From assembly GCA_050303415.1 (NCBI GenBank), contig JBNLBS010000010.1:77060-141059 (forward strand): a DNA stretch of 64,000 nucleotides, in the 5' to 3' direction. Positions 8,444-17,330 of the stretch are shown here, in pieces. How positions within the stretch are numbered: position 1 is the first letter of the stretch; every line of letters starts with the position of its first letter. The translations under genes and the position numbers were made by a program. The notes under the pieces are model-generated. The model searched no databases. It was not told where the DNA came from and was given only the letters and a program-made list of their open reading frames with translations. Source of the stretch: JBNLBS01 sp050303415 (GTDB lineage: Bacteria > Pseudomonadota > Gammaproteobacteria > Methylococcales > Methylomonadaceae).

Positions 8444-9409
8444 ATGTCGAAAATTACTTTTCAAGACAAACAATTTCAATGTCATTCAGATGAAACAGTA
8501 TTAGATGCATTATTACGGCATAATGTCGATGTGTCATATGCATGCCGGGCCGGTGTCTGTCAAAGTTGTTTAATGCGCAGTACCGATGTGCAGCCACCTG
8601 AACAGGCACAAGAAGGACTGAAGCCGGGTCAAAAATTGCAGAACTATTTTCTATCCTGTTTATGCAAACCAGAACAGGATATGAGCATTGCCGACGTAAA
8701 AAATTTAGAATTAGCGGCAACTGGCAAGGTCATCAAAAAACAACAGTTAGGCCCTAATATAGTTCAATTGATTCTGGAATGTGATGAAAGTATAGTGTTT
8801 AAAGCCGGTCAGTTTGTTAATTTAACTAGAACTGATGGACTTAGCCGGAGTTATTCGATTGCGAATGTACCGAATGAGCTGAATCAACTGGAATTTCATA
8901 TTCGGCACTTGTCTGGCGGGCAGTTTAGTGAGTGGGTTTTTAATGAACTGTCTGAAGACGAATGTCTCGGTGTGTCGCAAGCTTTGGGTGATTGTTTTTA
9001 TAGTTCAGATAATAGGCAGCAAAATCTGTTGTTAATTGGTACCGGAACAGGCTTGGCGCCATTATTAGGCGTGGTAAGGGATGCTTTAAGGCAAGGACAT
9101 GCCGGAGCAATACATTTGTATCATGGCAGCCGTGATGAAGATGGGCTCTATGCTATTGATGACATTAAGGCGCTACAGAAAGAACAGGAAAATTTTTACT
9201 ATATGCCATGTTTATCAGGTAAGAAGAAGAGCGGGTTTTCATTTGGTCGGGCTCACGATGTAGCTTTAACCACGATTACCAACCTGAACAATTGGCGAGT
9301 GTATTTATGCGGACATCCTGAGATGGTTAAGGAGACAAAAAAACGCGCTTTTATTTCCGGTGCCGCTCTTACTGATATATATGCGGACGCTTTTCATGTA
9401 GGGAGCTGA
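8444..9409 (+). CDS. Ferredoxin-FAD-NAD(P)H oxidoreductase
   Basis: A 321-residue electron-transfer protein. The N-terminal plant-type [2Fe-2S] domain (about 1-90) has the CRAGVCQSC cluster and a later Cys at LSC. The FAD-binding barrel (about 95-190) has RSYSIAN, and the NAD(P)H domain (about 195-320) has GTGTGLAPLLG and CGHPEMV. The start is the ATG at 8444, with AGGTGAG close upstream; an upstream TTG at 8420 is rejected. It resembles oxygenase reductases such as MmoC, but no oxygenase genes are nearby. Its position after a truncated haemoglobin suggests it reduces that globin, which is an inference from context. Confidence 0.9.
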   Translation: MSKITFQDKQFQCHSDETVLDALLRHNVDVSYACRAGVCQSCLMRSTDVQPPEQAQEGLKPGQKLQNYFLSCLCKPEQDMSIADVKNLELAATGKVIKKQQLGPNIVQLILECDESIVFKAGQFVNLTRTDGLSRSYSIANVPNELNQLEFHIRHLSGGQFSEWVFNELSEDECLGVSQALGDCFYSSDNRQQNLLLIGTGTGLAPLLGVVRDALRQGHAGAIHLYHGSRDEDGLYAIDDIKALQKEQENFYYMPCLSGKKKSGFSFGRAHDVALTTITNLNNWRVYLCGHPEMVKETKKRAFISGAALTDIYADAFHVGS

Positions 9410-9442
9410 ATATATTCGGCCGAAATGACTCGCTCGGATACT

Positions 9443-11566
9443 TTAGCTGTCTATGACGGTTAGCTGTTTTGACCTAAACTTATTCATTAAACCCTCGGAA
9501 TTTTCTGGCGGGCTAAAATAGAAGCCCTGAACCTGGTCACAGTTTTCATTGCGTAAAAAATCGAGCTGGTTTTTATCTTCCACGCCCTCGGCAATGACTT
9601 TTAGGTTCATATTATGGGCTAAAGCAATAACAGACTTGACAATGCTGGCATCGTCCTGGTCTGTCGCTATGTCCAGGACAAAAGATTTATCAATCTTCAA
9701 GGCATCAACCGGGAAACGTTTTAGATGGCTAAGTGATGAGTACCCCGTACCAAAATCATCAATTGATAGTTTCAGTCCGCGTAGTTTAAATTGTTGCATC
9801 ACGTCGATGGCGAGATCAGGTTTATGCATCAGCATGCTTTCAGTAATCTCAAACTCAAGCAGGCTGGGGTTTATGCCCGAGCTGGCGATGATCGTGTCTA
9901 TTTTTTCTAACAGGCCATCGTGCTGAAATTGCCTTGCCGATAAATTGATTGCAACGGGTAGTTTGATTTGATGGTTTTTTTGCCAGGACTGAGTATCTTG
10001 GCAGGCTTGAGCAATAACCCATTCACCAATAGGTACAATTAAACCGGTATCTTCGGCAATGGGAATGAATTCTGTCGGACTGACTTGGCCTATGGCCGGG
10101 TTGAACCAACGTAATAAGGCTTCTGTACCAATCACCGAATCGGTTTTTAAATCAATTTTAGGTTGATAGTTCAGGCTGAACTCTCCTCTGTTAAGAGCTT
10201 TACGTAAGTTTGTTTCAATTAGTAGGCGTCGGATGGATTGTGAATTAGATGATTCACTAAAAAATTCATAACCGTTTCGACCGGCTCCTTTGGCCAGATA
10301 AAGTGCATCATCTGCCTGTTTGATAAGCTGTTCCATTTCTTCAGCATCATTTGGATAAACACTAATCCCTATGCTGGTGGAAATAAAAATCTCATGACCA
10401 TCAATATTAAATGGTGGTGTGAAAGTATCAATAATTTTCTGAGCAACCCGTCCGGCAGAGGAAGGGTTTTGAATATCAAGAATAATAATGGCAAATTCAT
10501 CTCCGCCTAAACGGGAAACCGTTTCTTGTTCGCGTAAACAGTTTTTTATGCGTTTCCCGACTTCAATAAGCAGTTTATCGCCAACTAAATGACCTAACGT
10601 GTCATTAATAGCTTTAAACCTGTCCAAATCCATATACATAACGCTGAATAATGTTTCTGATCGTTTAGCCTGTAATAGAGCGCGTTCTAGACGCTCTTTA
10701 AACAGCATTCTATTGGGCAGTGTCGTTAATGGATCGTAAAAGGCCAGACGCTTAATGGTTTCGTCGGCATGTTTACGATCGCTAATATCGTGAGCAATTG
10801 AGACAAAGTTGGTGATAATTCCGTGTTCATCTTTTATCGGGGAAATGGTCTGTAGGCACCAATACAGGTCTTCATTTTTTTTACGATCCAGAAATTCGCC
10901 GTGCCAGGGTTTTCCTGATTTTATTTTTGTCCAAAGGTCTTTATAAATTTTAGGGTCGGTCAGATCAGATTTTAAAATATTAGGCTTTTTGCCAATCACT
11001 TCAGCTTCCGTGTAACCGGTAAATTGATAAAAAAATGGATTACAATATTCTATGACACCTTTGGCATTGGTTATAAGAATCATGCCGGAGCTGTATTCGA
11101 TCGCAAGTGATAATTTATTAAGTTGGCTTTCAATTTTTTTATGGTCAGCAATAAGCCGTTCCAGCTTTTTATTTGAAGCAAGTAACTGAGTCGGGCTGGG
11201 AATGACTAGGGCTTTTGGCAATAAGGGCCAGATTGAGATAGCTGTAAGTAAAGATACAAATGCCGTTATTGCTTTAATATAACCTGAAAACCAGTAAATC
11301 GGATGCCAGACGGTTAATAAACCAAGTAAATGAGTGGTGCCGCAAAGGAAAATAAATAAGCCAAATAAAATAAAAATCCTACGATATTGGATATCTTGAC
11401 GCTTGTATACGAAATAGATCAATACAAAAGGAATAGAATAATATGACAATGTAATAATGCCATCTGAGATTACATGCAGCCAGAGAATATCCTTTTGCCA
11501 TAAAAAACATTGTCCATGTGGCATAAAGTCATTTTGCTGCAACAAGGCAAGAACGGTTTCTAACAT
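9443..11566 (-). CDS. Ethylene-receptor-like sensor with PAS, GGDEF and EAL domains
   Basis: A 707-residue inner-membrane c-di-GMP enzyme. The N-terminal 130 residues form three hydrophobic helices (about 31-53, 64-87, 95-116) that match the plant ETR1 ethylene-binding domain. D35, Y42, P46, I72, C75 and H79 fall at the same relative spacing as ETR1 D25, Y32, P36, I62, C65 and H69. In ETR1 the Cys and His hold Cu(I). A PAS domain (about 150-268) follows. The GGDEF domain has an intact GGDEF at 354-358, and the inhibitory site is changed to RxxE. The EAL domain has intact EAL at 482-484 and DDFGTGYSS. Both activities are possible. The ligand is inferred from the residue match only. Confidence 0.9.
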   Translation of the reverse strand: MLETVLALLQQNDFMPHGQCFLWQKDILWLHVISDGIITLSYYSIPFVLIYFVYKRQDIQYRRIFILFGLFIFLCGTTHLLGLLTVWHPIYWFSGYIKAITAFVSLLTAISIWPLLPKALVIPSPTQLLASNKKLERLIADHKKIESQLNKLSLAIEYSSGMILITNAKGVIEYCNPFFYQFTGYTEAEVIGKKPNILKSDLTDPKIYKDLWTKIKSGKPWHGEFLDRKKNEDLYWCLQTISPIKDEHGIITNFVSIAHDISDRKHADETIKRLAFYDPLTTLPNRMLFKERLERALLQAKRSETLFSVMYMDLDRFKAINDTLGHLVGDKLLIEVGKRIKNCLREQETVSRLGGDEFAIIILDIQNPSSAGRVAQKIIDTFTPPFNIDGHEIFISTSIGISVYPNDAEEMEQLIKQADDALYLAKGAGRNGYEFFSESSNSQSIRRLLIETNLRKALNRGEFSLNYQPKIDLKTDSVIGTEALLRWFNPAIGQVSPTEFIPIAEDTGLIVPIGEWVIAQACQDTQSWQKNHQIKLPVAINLSARQFQHDGLLEKIDTIIASSGINPSLLEFEITESMLMHKPDLAIDVMQQFKLRGLKLSIDDFGTGYSSLSHLKRFPVDALKIDKSFVLDIATDQDDASIVKSVIALAHNMNLKVIAEGVEDKNQLDFLRNENCDQVQGFYFSPPENSEGLMNKFRSKQLTVIDS

Positions 11567-11805
11567 GATTTATTCGGTTCTGTTGCTGATATATAAGGTC
11601 AAAAGTTTTCTGAGTTTGGTACTATGAAGCAAATATTTTGAAAATACTATCGATTTGAATGGCATTTGCATTAATCAATTGCTTGATACAAATGATTATA
11701 AGTAAGACATGGTTGTTATGAGGCTGTTTTGGGTTTCGATGTCTTATTGAGTGATCGTTATAACATACTTTTACTTAGCCTGTTTAGTAGGAAACATTTT
11801 TTTTT

Positions 11806-12645
11806 ATGGTCAAAATTGGTGAAATTAATACATTGGAAATTCTGCAGCAGGATGCAAAAAATATCACCCTGGATGGCGGTGATTACGGCAATATAATTTT
11901 GCCTGTCAAGGAGTTGAAACAAGAGGTTAAAACCGGTCAAAGTATGGAAGTATTTATTTATGCGGCATCGGATGGTCAACTGGTGGCAACAACAAAAAGC
12001 CCTTTAGCAAAAGTGGGGGATGTTGCGTGGCTTAAAGTAGCCTCCGTTGAGTACGCCGGCGCTTTTTTAGACTGGGGGCTGCCAAAAGATTTATTGCTTC
12101 CTTTTTCTGAACAGCATTATGAACTTAAGCCAGGCCAGCACTGTCTGGTAAAGATTTTTCTGGATGATAGAAATCGAGTTACTGCGACGACCAAATTTTT
12201 ACAGTCCATTCAGGAACAATCGCTATATTTTAAACAAGGCGAACAGGTTTCAATCACTATTGTCGATCAGACTGACCTGGGCTATAAAGCAATTGTTAAC
12301 AATACCCATTGGGGCGTTTTGTATCAGAGTGAGGTTTTTCAAAAACTGACAAAAGGGCAAAAGCTTAAGGCTTATATCAAACAAATCAGGGAGGATCGAA
12401 AAATAGATTTATGTCTGCAGCAGCCCGGTTATGGCAAAGTGGAAAAGCTGGCCGATCAAATTCTTAAACGGTTAAAAACACAAGGCGGCAGTTTGCCTTT
12501 ATCAGATAAAAGTCCACCCGAGGAAATTTATGCCGCATTTAAAGTCAGCAAAAAGGTCTTTAAGCAGGCGGTTGGTTTGCTTTATAAGCAACACCTGATT
12601 GAGATAGATAAACAATATATTAATTTAATAAAGAAAGAGAAATAA
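11806..12645 (+). CDS. cvfB: CvfB-type S1 RNA-binding protein
   Basis: A 279-residue protein with tandem S1-like beta-barrel domains and a C-terminal winged helix. The family (CvfB/YitL) binds RNA, and in Gram-positives it affects virulence gene expression. Visible hallmarks are the VGDVAWLKV...GAFLDWGLPKDLLLPF segment in the second domain, VTATTKF, and the terminal helix ending VGLLYKQHLIEID. It is followed after 2 bases by a PurN-like gene, so the two are co-transcribed. Its role in Gram-negatives is not established. Confidence 0.88.
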   Translation: MVKIGEINTLEILQQDAKNITLDGGDYGNIILPVKELKQEVKTGQSMEVFIYAASDGQLVATTKSPLAKVGDVAWLKVASVEYAGAFLDWGLPKDLLLPFSEQHYELKPGQHCLVKIFLDDRNRVTATTKFLQSIQEQSLYFKQGEQVSITIVDQTDLGYKAIVNNTHWGVLYQSEVFQKLTKGQKLKAYIKQIREDRKIDLCLQQPGYGKVEKLADQILKRLKTQGGSLPLSDKSPPEEIYAAFKVSKKVFKQAVGLLYKQHLIEIDKQYINLIKKEK

Positions 12646-12647
12646 TA

Positions 12648-13256
12648 ATGGTAAAAATTGGCTTTTTGGCCTCGCATGGTGGGTCGGGGATGAATGCAAT
12701 TTTGCAAGCGGTTGAAAACGGTTTAAATGCTCAGCCAGTCGTTTTGATCTGTAATAATAAAAATGCCGGTGCATTCGATATCGCCAGAGCGCATAACATG
12801 CCGATATGTCATTTAAGCAGTCAAATGTATGATGACGCTGAACAATTGGATGCGGCTATTTGCAATACGTTATTGCGTTATGAAGTCGATTTGTTGGTAT
12901 TGTCAGGATATATGAAAAAGTTGGGGGCCATGACGTTATCGACCTTTGACGGCAGAATTTTGAATATACACCCGGCCTTATTGCCGAATTATGGCGGTCT
13001 GGGGATGTATGGGGATTTTGTTCATCAAGCCGTGATAGCAAATCACGAACATCAATCCGGCGCGTCAGTCCATATAGTTACTGAAGAATATGACCAGGGA
13101 CCGGTACTTCATCAAAAAACTGTTGATTTGGATGTAAATGAAACAGTTGATAGTCTGCGAGAGAAGGTGAAAAACCTGGAAGGTGGTTTGTATGTGGAAA
13201 CCCTGCAAAAAATAATTAACGGGGACATCTCTCTTCCTGGCTTTGAGCCAAATTAG
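12648..13256 (+). CDS. purN: Phosphoribosylglycinamide formyltransferase-like enzyme
   Basis: A 202-residue member of the formyltransferase family. GAR transformylase moves a formyl group from 10-formyl-THF to GAR in purine synthesis. The catalytic set is visible: NIHPALLP holds the Asn and His, and EEYDQGP holds the Asp. The N-terminal substrate loop is LASHGGSGMNAI. The segment after NIHP reads YGGLGMYG, a variant seen in some PurN branches rather than the E. coli form. It is not beside purM, so it could be a second or divergent copy. Family is secure, exact substrate a little less so. Confidence 0.8.
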   Translation: MVKIGFLASHGGSGMNAILQAVENGLNAQPVVLICNNKNAGAFDIARAHNMPICHLSSQMYDDAEQLDAAICNTLLRYEVDLLVLSGYMKKLGAMTLSTFDGRILNIHPALLPNYGGLGMYGDFVHQAVIANHEHQSGASVHIVTEEYDQGPVLHQKTVDLDVNETVDSLREKVKNLEGGLYVETLQKIINGDISLPGFEPN

Positions 13257-13293
13257 AAAAATGATAACCAAGCCTGGGTAACTAGGCTTGGTT
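13254..13293 (-). terminator. Intrinsic terminator of fadE
   Basis: AACCAAGCCT (13266-13275) and AGGCTTGGTT (13284-13293) form a perfect 10-bp stem with an 8-base loop. Read on the minus strand it is followed by ATCATTTTTCTAATTT, a T-rich run. It also separates the convergent purN-like gene. Confidence 0.8.
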
Positions 13294-13301
13294 GAGTGAA
13301 A

Positions 13302-15725
13302 TCAAGCATTAATCAGCTGTTCGGGTTCAAAAGCATCGACAGTTACGGCAGCCAGTCTTGCTATTTCGGCATTTTCAATCAATAAAACTTCTTGCTTCGT
13401 CAGGATGTTTTTTTGCATTGCTTCTTTTAAAATTTCAGTAATATTGCCTTTATTGAGTTGTTTAAGCTTTTGCGCTTTGCGAATCTTGATCTCCACCGGT
13501 GCTGCTTTAAGTACGGCTTGAAAGGCAATTTCTATACGGCCGGTCGGATCATTTTCAATATGGTTGATATAGATACCATCCGTTAATCGATCCCGGCTGT
13601 CCTGGTCATCGAGCAGAATATCCGCGGTGCGGTCAATCAAGTCATCTGAGGGATGGGTAATATAGCTTCCGGCAGGAAATATGAGTGCTTTTAGTATCCA
13701 GAGTAGGGGTTTAAAAGGCAGCTTTAACAGCAAGGCGTTTAAGGCCTGCTGGCTTTGATACAAGGTTTGCTGGCAGGCCCAATCTAAAAGCGGCTGGTCA
13801 CTGAGCGGGCAACCTTGATCTTGATAGTGTTTTAACACGGTCGAGCACAAGTACAGATTACTTAACGCATCCGCGAAACAACCGGAAATATGTTCTTTGC
13901 GCTTTAAACTTCCGCCCAGCATGAGTAAACCATAGTCAGCCAATAAGGCAAAGCCGACACTTAAACGGGCAATTTGACGGTAATATTTTTTACTGTGGTT
14001 ATTACCGGGTGTTTTGATTAAACAGGATCGGGTTATTGCCATCCAGATGCTTGCAATAACATTATGTAGAATCAAGCCCAGGTGGCGAAACAAGACCTGG
14101 TCGAACTGCTGTAGTCCCTGTCTACTGTCTTCTGTATACAATGCATCCATTTCCTGCTGAATAAACGGATGGCAGCGGACAGCACCCTGACCGAAAATCA
14201 TCATCGTGCGGGTTAAAATATTGGCGCCCTCTACGGTAATACTGACAGGTATTACCTGGTACAAGCGACCTAAATAATTACTTGGCCCCAGACAGATTCC
14301 TGAACCACCTTGTATATCCATGCCGTCATTAATCACGCGACGCATACGCTCTGTCATCTCATATTTAATAATGGCGGAAATGACTGATGGTTGTTCGCCC
14401 TGGTCTAAGGCGGCGGCTGTCACTTTTCGGGCTGCATCCAGAATATAGGCTTCTCCTGCCATACGCGCCAAGGGTTCTTTAATCCCTTCAAATTCACCAA
14501 TAGGTACATTAAATTGTTTGCGAATGCGGGCGTAGGCCCCGGTATTACGACAGGCGAATTTTGCCGCTGCAGTACTCAGTGCCGGTAGGGATATACCTCG
14601 ACCGGTAGACAGGGATTGCATCAGCATTTTCCAGCCATTACCGACCTGATCCACGCCGCCTATAATCCAGTCCATAGGGATAAAAACATCTTTACCCCAA
14701 TTAGGTCCGTTTTGAAATGCCGAGTCTAAAGGGAAGTGGCGCTTGCCAATGGAGACGCCTTCAGTATCTGTTGGAATCAGGGCGACTGTAATCCCTATAT
14801 TCTCTTTATCGCCTATGAGTTTATCCGGATCATAAAGTTTAAATGCCAAGCCTAGTAAGGTTGCAACCGGGCCTAAAGTAATATAGCGTTTTTCCCAGTT
14901 TAACCGAATCCCCAAAACGTGCTCTTCGTGTTTAAATTTACCATAACATACAACACCGGTATCGGGCATGGCGCTGGCATCACTACCGGCATGCGGTCCG
15001 GTTAGGGCAAAGCAGGGAATTTCCGTGCCATCGACCAGACGTGGCAAATAATGGTCTTTTTGAGCTTGGGTACCATAAGATAGTAGAAGTTTAGCCGGTC
15101 CCAGTGAGTTGGGTACCATGACAGTTACAGCAGCTGAACTGCTGCGACTGGCAATTTTCATCACCACTTCTGAGTGGGCAAAATGAGAAAAATCGAGGCC
15201 GCCGTATTGTTTGGGGATGATCATGCCGCAAAACTTATTGGTCTTGATAAAATCCCATACTTTCGGAGGCAGGTCTTTGTGTTTATGAGTGATCTCCCAA
15301 TCATCAAGCATACGACAAAGGGTTTCAACCGGTCCATCAATAAAGGCTTTTTCTTCAGGAGAAAGTTTTGCAGCCGGCAAATCTTGTAGGACTTTCCAGT
15401 TTGGAGTTCCGGAAAAAAGCTCTGCATCCCACCACACATTTCCTGCCTCCAGGGCTTCCCGTTCGGTTTGTGACATAGCCGGCATGGCTTTTTTCATGGC
15501 TTTGAAAATCCACAGACTCAGCAGCGGACGGCGTATAGCGGGTATATTGAGAGGAATGAAAACGATGAACAAAATTACCCATAACCATAAAACAAGCTGA
15601 TTTATACCGGTTTGTTGACTATAAACTGCTAACAAAGTAGTCAGAGCAAAGGTGGTGATACGCAGGGATATGTTCAAATAAACCAATACACAAATAACAA
15701 CAAACACGCCGAATAACCAGATCAT
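13302..15725 (-). CDS. fadE: Acyl-CoA dehydrogenase, FadE type
   Basis: An 807-residue enzyme for the first oxidation of fatty acyl-CoA, using FAD. Unlike short acyl-CoA dehydrogenases it has an N-terminal membrane segment pair (about 1-60) and a long C-terminal extension (DUF1974-like), as E. coli FadE does. The central dehydrogenase part has IIPKQYGGLDFSH, FALTGPHAGSDASAM and IQGGSGICLGP. The ATG at 15725 has AAGGAG 6 bases upstream, so the nine extra residues of the longer frame are dropped. The gene is separate from the fadN-fadA pair 11 kb away but belongs to the same pathway. Confidence 0.93.
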   Translation of the reverse strand: MIWLFGVFVVICVLVYLNISLRITTFALTTLLAVYSQQTGINQLVLWLWVILFIVFIPLNIPAIRRPLLSLWIFKAMKKAMPAMSQTEREALEAGNVWWDAELFSGTPNWKVLQDLPAAKLSPEEKAFIDGPVETLCRMLDDWEITHKHKDLPPKVWDFIKTNKFCGMIIPKQYGGLDFSHFAHSEVVMKIASRSSSAAVTVMVPNSLGPAKLLLSYGTQAQKDHYLPRLVDGTEIPCFALTGPHAGSDASAMPDTGVVCYGKFKHEEHVLGIRLNWEKRYITLGPVATLLGLAFKLYDPDKLIGDKENIGITVALIPTDTEGVSIGKRHFPLDSAFQNGPNWGKDVFIPMDWIIGGVDQVGNGWKMLMQSLSTGRGISLPALSTAAAKFACRNTGAYARIRKQFNVPIGEFEGIKEPLARMAGEAYILDAARKVTAAALDQGEQPSVISAIIKYEMTERMRRVINDGMDIQGGSGICLGPSNYLGRLYQVIPVSITVEGANILTRTMMIFGQGAVRCHPFIQQEMDALYTEDSRQGLQQFDQVLFRHLGLILHNVIASIWMAITRSCLIKTPGNNHSKKYYRQIARLSVGFALLADYGLLMLGGSLKRKEHISGCFADALSNLYLCSTVLKHYQDQGCPLSDQPLLDWACQQTLYQSQQALNALLLKLPFKPLLWILKALIFPAGSYITHPSDDLIDRTADILLDDQDSRDRLTDGIYINHIENDPTGRIEIAFQAVLKAAPVEIKIRKAQKLKQLNKGNITEILKEAMQKNILTKQEVLLIENAEIARLAAVTVDAFEPEQLINA

Positions 15726-15926
15726 ACTCTGCTCCTTAACGTTGTTGCCCAATACTATAAAGCTAGCCTATTTAGGTAGGATGTCAATTTAAATTCCCGT
15801 AAATGCATGTTTTTAATTAAGTTAGTGGTAAATCGGATAGAGTAATAGCAATGTTTGCTGATTTATGATCGAGTGATGTATAACATATACCTTTAATAAT
15901 GAAACTTTGGTTAAAACAACACTAAT

Positions 15927-17330
15927 ATGGTTCCAGTTATTCTTTCCGGAGGCTCAGGTACTCGGCTTTGGCCACTGTCCAGAGAACAATATCCCAAACA
16001 ATTTTTGCCTCTGGTGACTGAAAGTTCGATGTTGCAGGAGACGCAATCACGCCTGTCTGCGTTACCGGGCTTGCAGGCCCCTGTTATTGTATGCAATCAG
16101 GATCATCGATTTATGGTGGCTGAACAGTTCAGGCAGATTAATGTTAGTCCACAGGCTATTTTATTGGAACCAGTTGCCAGAAATACAGCTCCGGCAATAG
16201 CACTGGCCGCATTGGCTGCTGATCCGGAGTCGGTATTATTGGTTTTGGCGGCTGACCATGTGATTTCAGATATTGAGTGTTTTCACAAGGCAATACTAGA
16301 GGCCTGTGAAATGGCGGAACAAGGTTATCTGGCTACGTTTGGTATTGTTCCAACTCATGCGGAGACCGGCTATGGATATATAAAGAGAGGATCCGAGCAG
16401 TCAATTAATATTTTTAATGTAGAGGCTTTTGTAGAAAAGCCCGATTTTGAGACGGCAGAATGTTATCTGCATAGTCAAAACTATTATTGGAACAGTGGGA
16501 TGTTTGCTTTCAAGGCCGGTGTGTTTCTAAAGGAGCTCGAACAGTATCAGCCTGAAATACTGGCAGCTTGCGAAAACGCATTTACGGTCGCTGAGAGGGA
16601 TAATGATTTTATTTGGGTGGATAAAGAAAAGTTCTCAGAAAGTCCATGTAATTCAATAGACTATGCTGTCATGGAGAAGACGGATAAGGCTGTTGTTGTC
16701 GCTCTGGATGCAGGCTGGAATGATGTCGGTTCCTGGTCGGCACTGTGGGATGTAACCGAGAAAGATGAAGATTATAATGCCGTTAAAGGAGATGTTATTA
16801 CTGTCAACAGTCAGAATTGTTTTATTCATTCGGAAAGCAAACTTATTGCAACCATCGGGCTGAATGATACGGTAATTGTTGAAACCGATGATGCCGTTAT
16901 GGTGGCCGCCAAGGATCAGGTGCAAAATATCAAGCAGGTTGTTGATCGGTTAAAACGAGATGAACGGATTGAAGCGATACAACATCGAAAAGTCTATCGA
17001 CCCTGGGGGTATTATAACCTGATTGATTTAGGCGACAGGCATAAGGCAAAGCGGATAGTGGTGAAACCAGGGGCAAAGCTATCCTTACAGTTGCATCATC
17101 ATCGTGCGGAACATTGGGTTGTTGTTAAGGGTACTGCGAAGGTGTTGAAGGAAGGTGAGTCAGAATTGATTACCGAAAATGAATCCACCTATATACCGGT
17201 CGGCATTAAACATCGGTTGGAAAACGCCGGAGTGATTCCATTGGAAATGATTGAAATACAAACGGGAAGCTATCTGGGAGAGGATGATATTGTCCGTTTT
17301 GATGATAAGTATGGACGCGCTGAAAATTAA
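15927..17330 (+). CDS. manC: Mannose-1-phosphate guanylyltransferase / mannose-6-phosphate isomerase
   Basis: A 467-residue bifunctional enzyme making GDP-mannose from mannose-1-P and GTP, with a C-terminal cupin isomerase domain. The nucleotidyltransferase signature GGSGTRLWPLSR is at residues 7-18 and FVEKP follows in mid-domain. The C-terminal part has RPWGYY and the metal-binding LQLHHHRAEHW. The gene is directly followed by phosphomannomutase with stop and start abutting (TAAATG), so translation is coupled. It feeds gmd and fcl on the opposite strand. Confidence 0.96.
   Translation: MVPVILSGGSGTRLWPLSREQYPKQFLPLVTESSMLQETQSRLSALPGLQAPVIVCNQDHRFMVAEQFRQINVSPQAILLEPVARNTAPAIALAALAADPESVLLVLAADHVISDIECFHKAILEACEMAEQGYLATFGIVPTHAETGYGYIKRGSEQSINIFNVEAFVEKPDFETAECYLHSQNYYWNSGMFAFKAGVFLKELEQYQPEILAACENAFTVAERDNDFIWVDKEKFSESPCNSIDYAVMEKTDKAVVVALDAGWNDVGSWSALWDVTEKDEDYNAVKGDVITVNSQNCFIHSESKLIATIGLNDTVIVETDDAVMVAAKDQVQNIKQVVDRLKRDERIEAIQHRKVYRPWGYYNLIDLGDRHKAKRIVVKPGAKLSLQLHHHRAEHWVVVKGTAKVLKEGESELITENESTYIPVGIKHRLENAGVIPLEMIEIQTGSYLGEDDIVRFDDKYGRAEN

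Noticed and set aside
8444..9409. Soluble methane monooxygenase reductase (mmoC)
   Set aside because: Domain order fits, but no mmoX, mmoY, mmoZ or mmoB lies nearby, and the neighbour is a globin.
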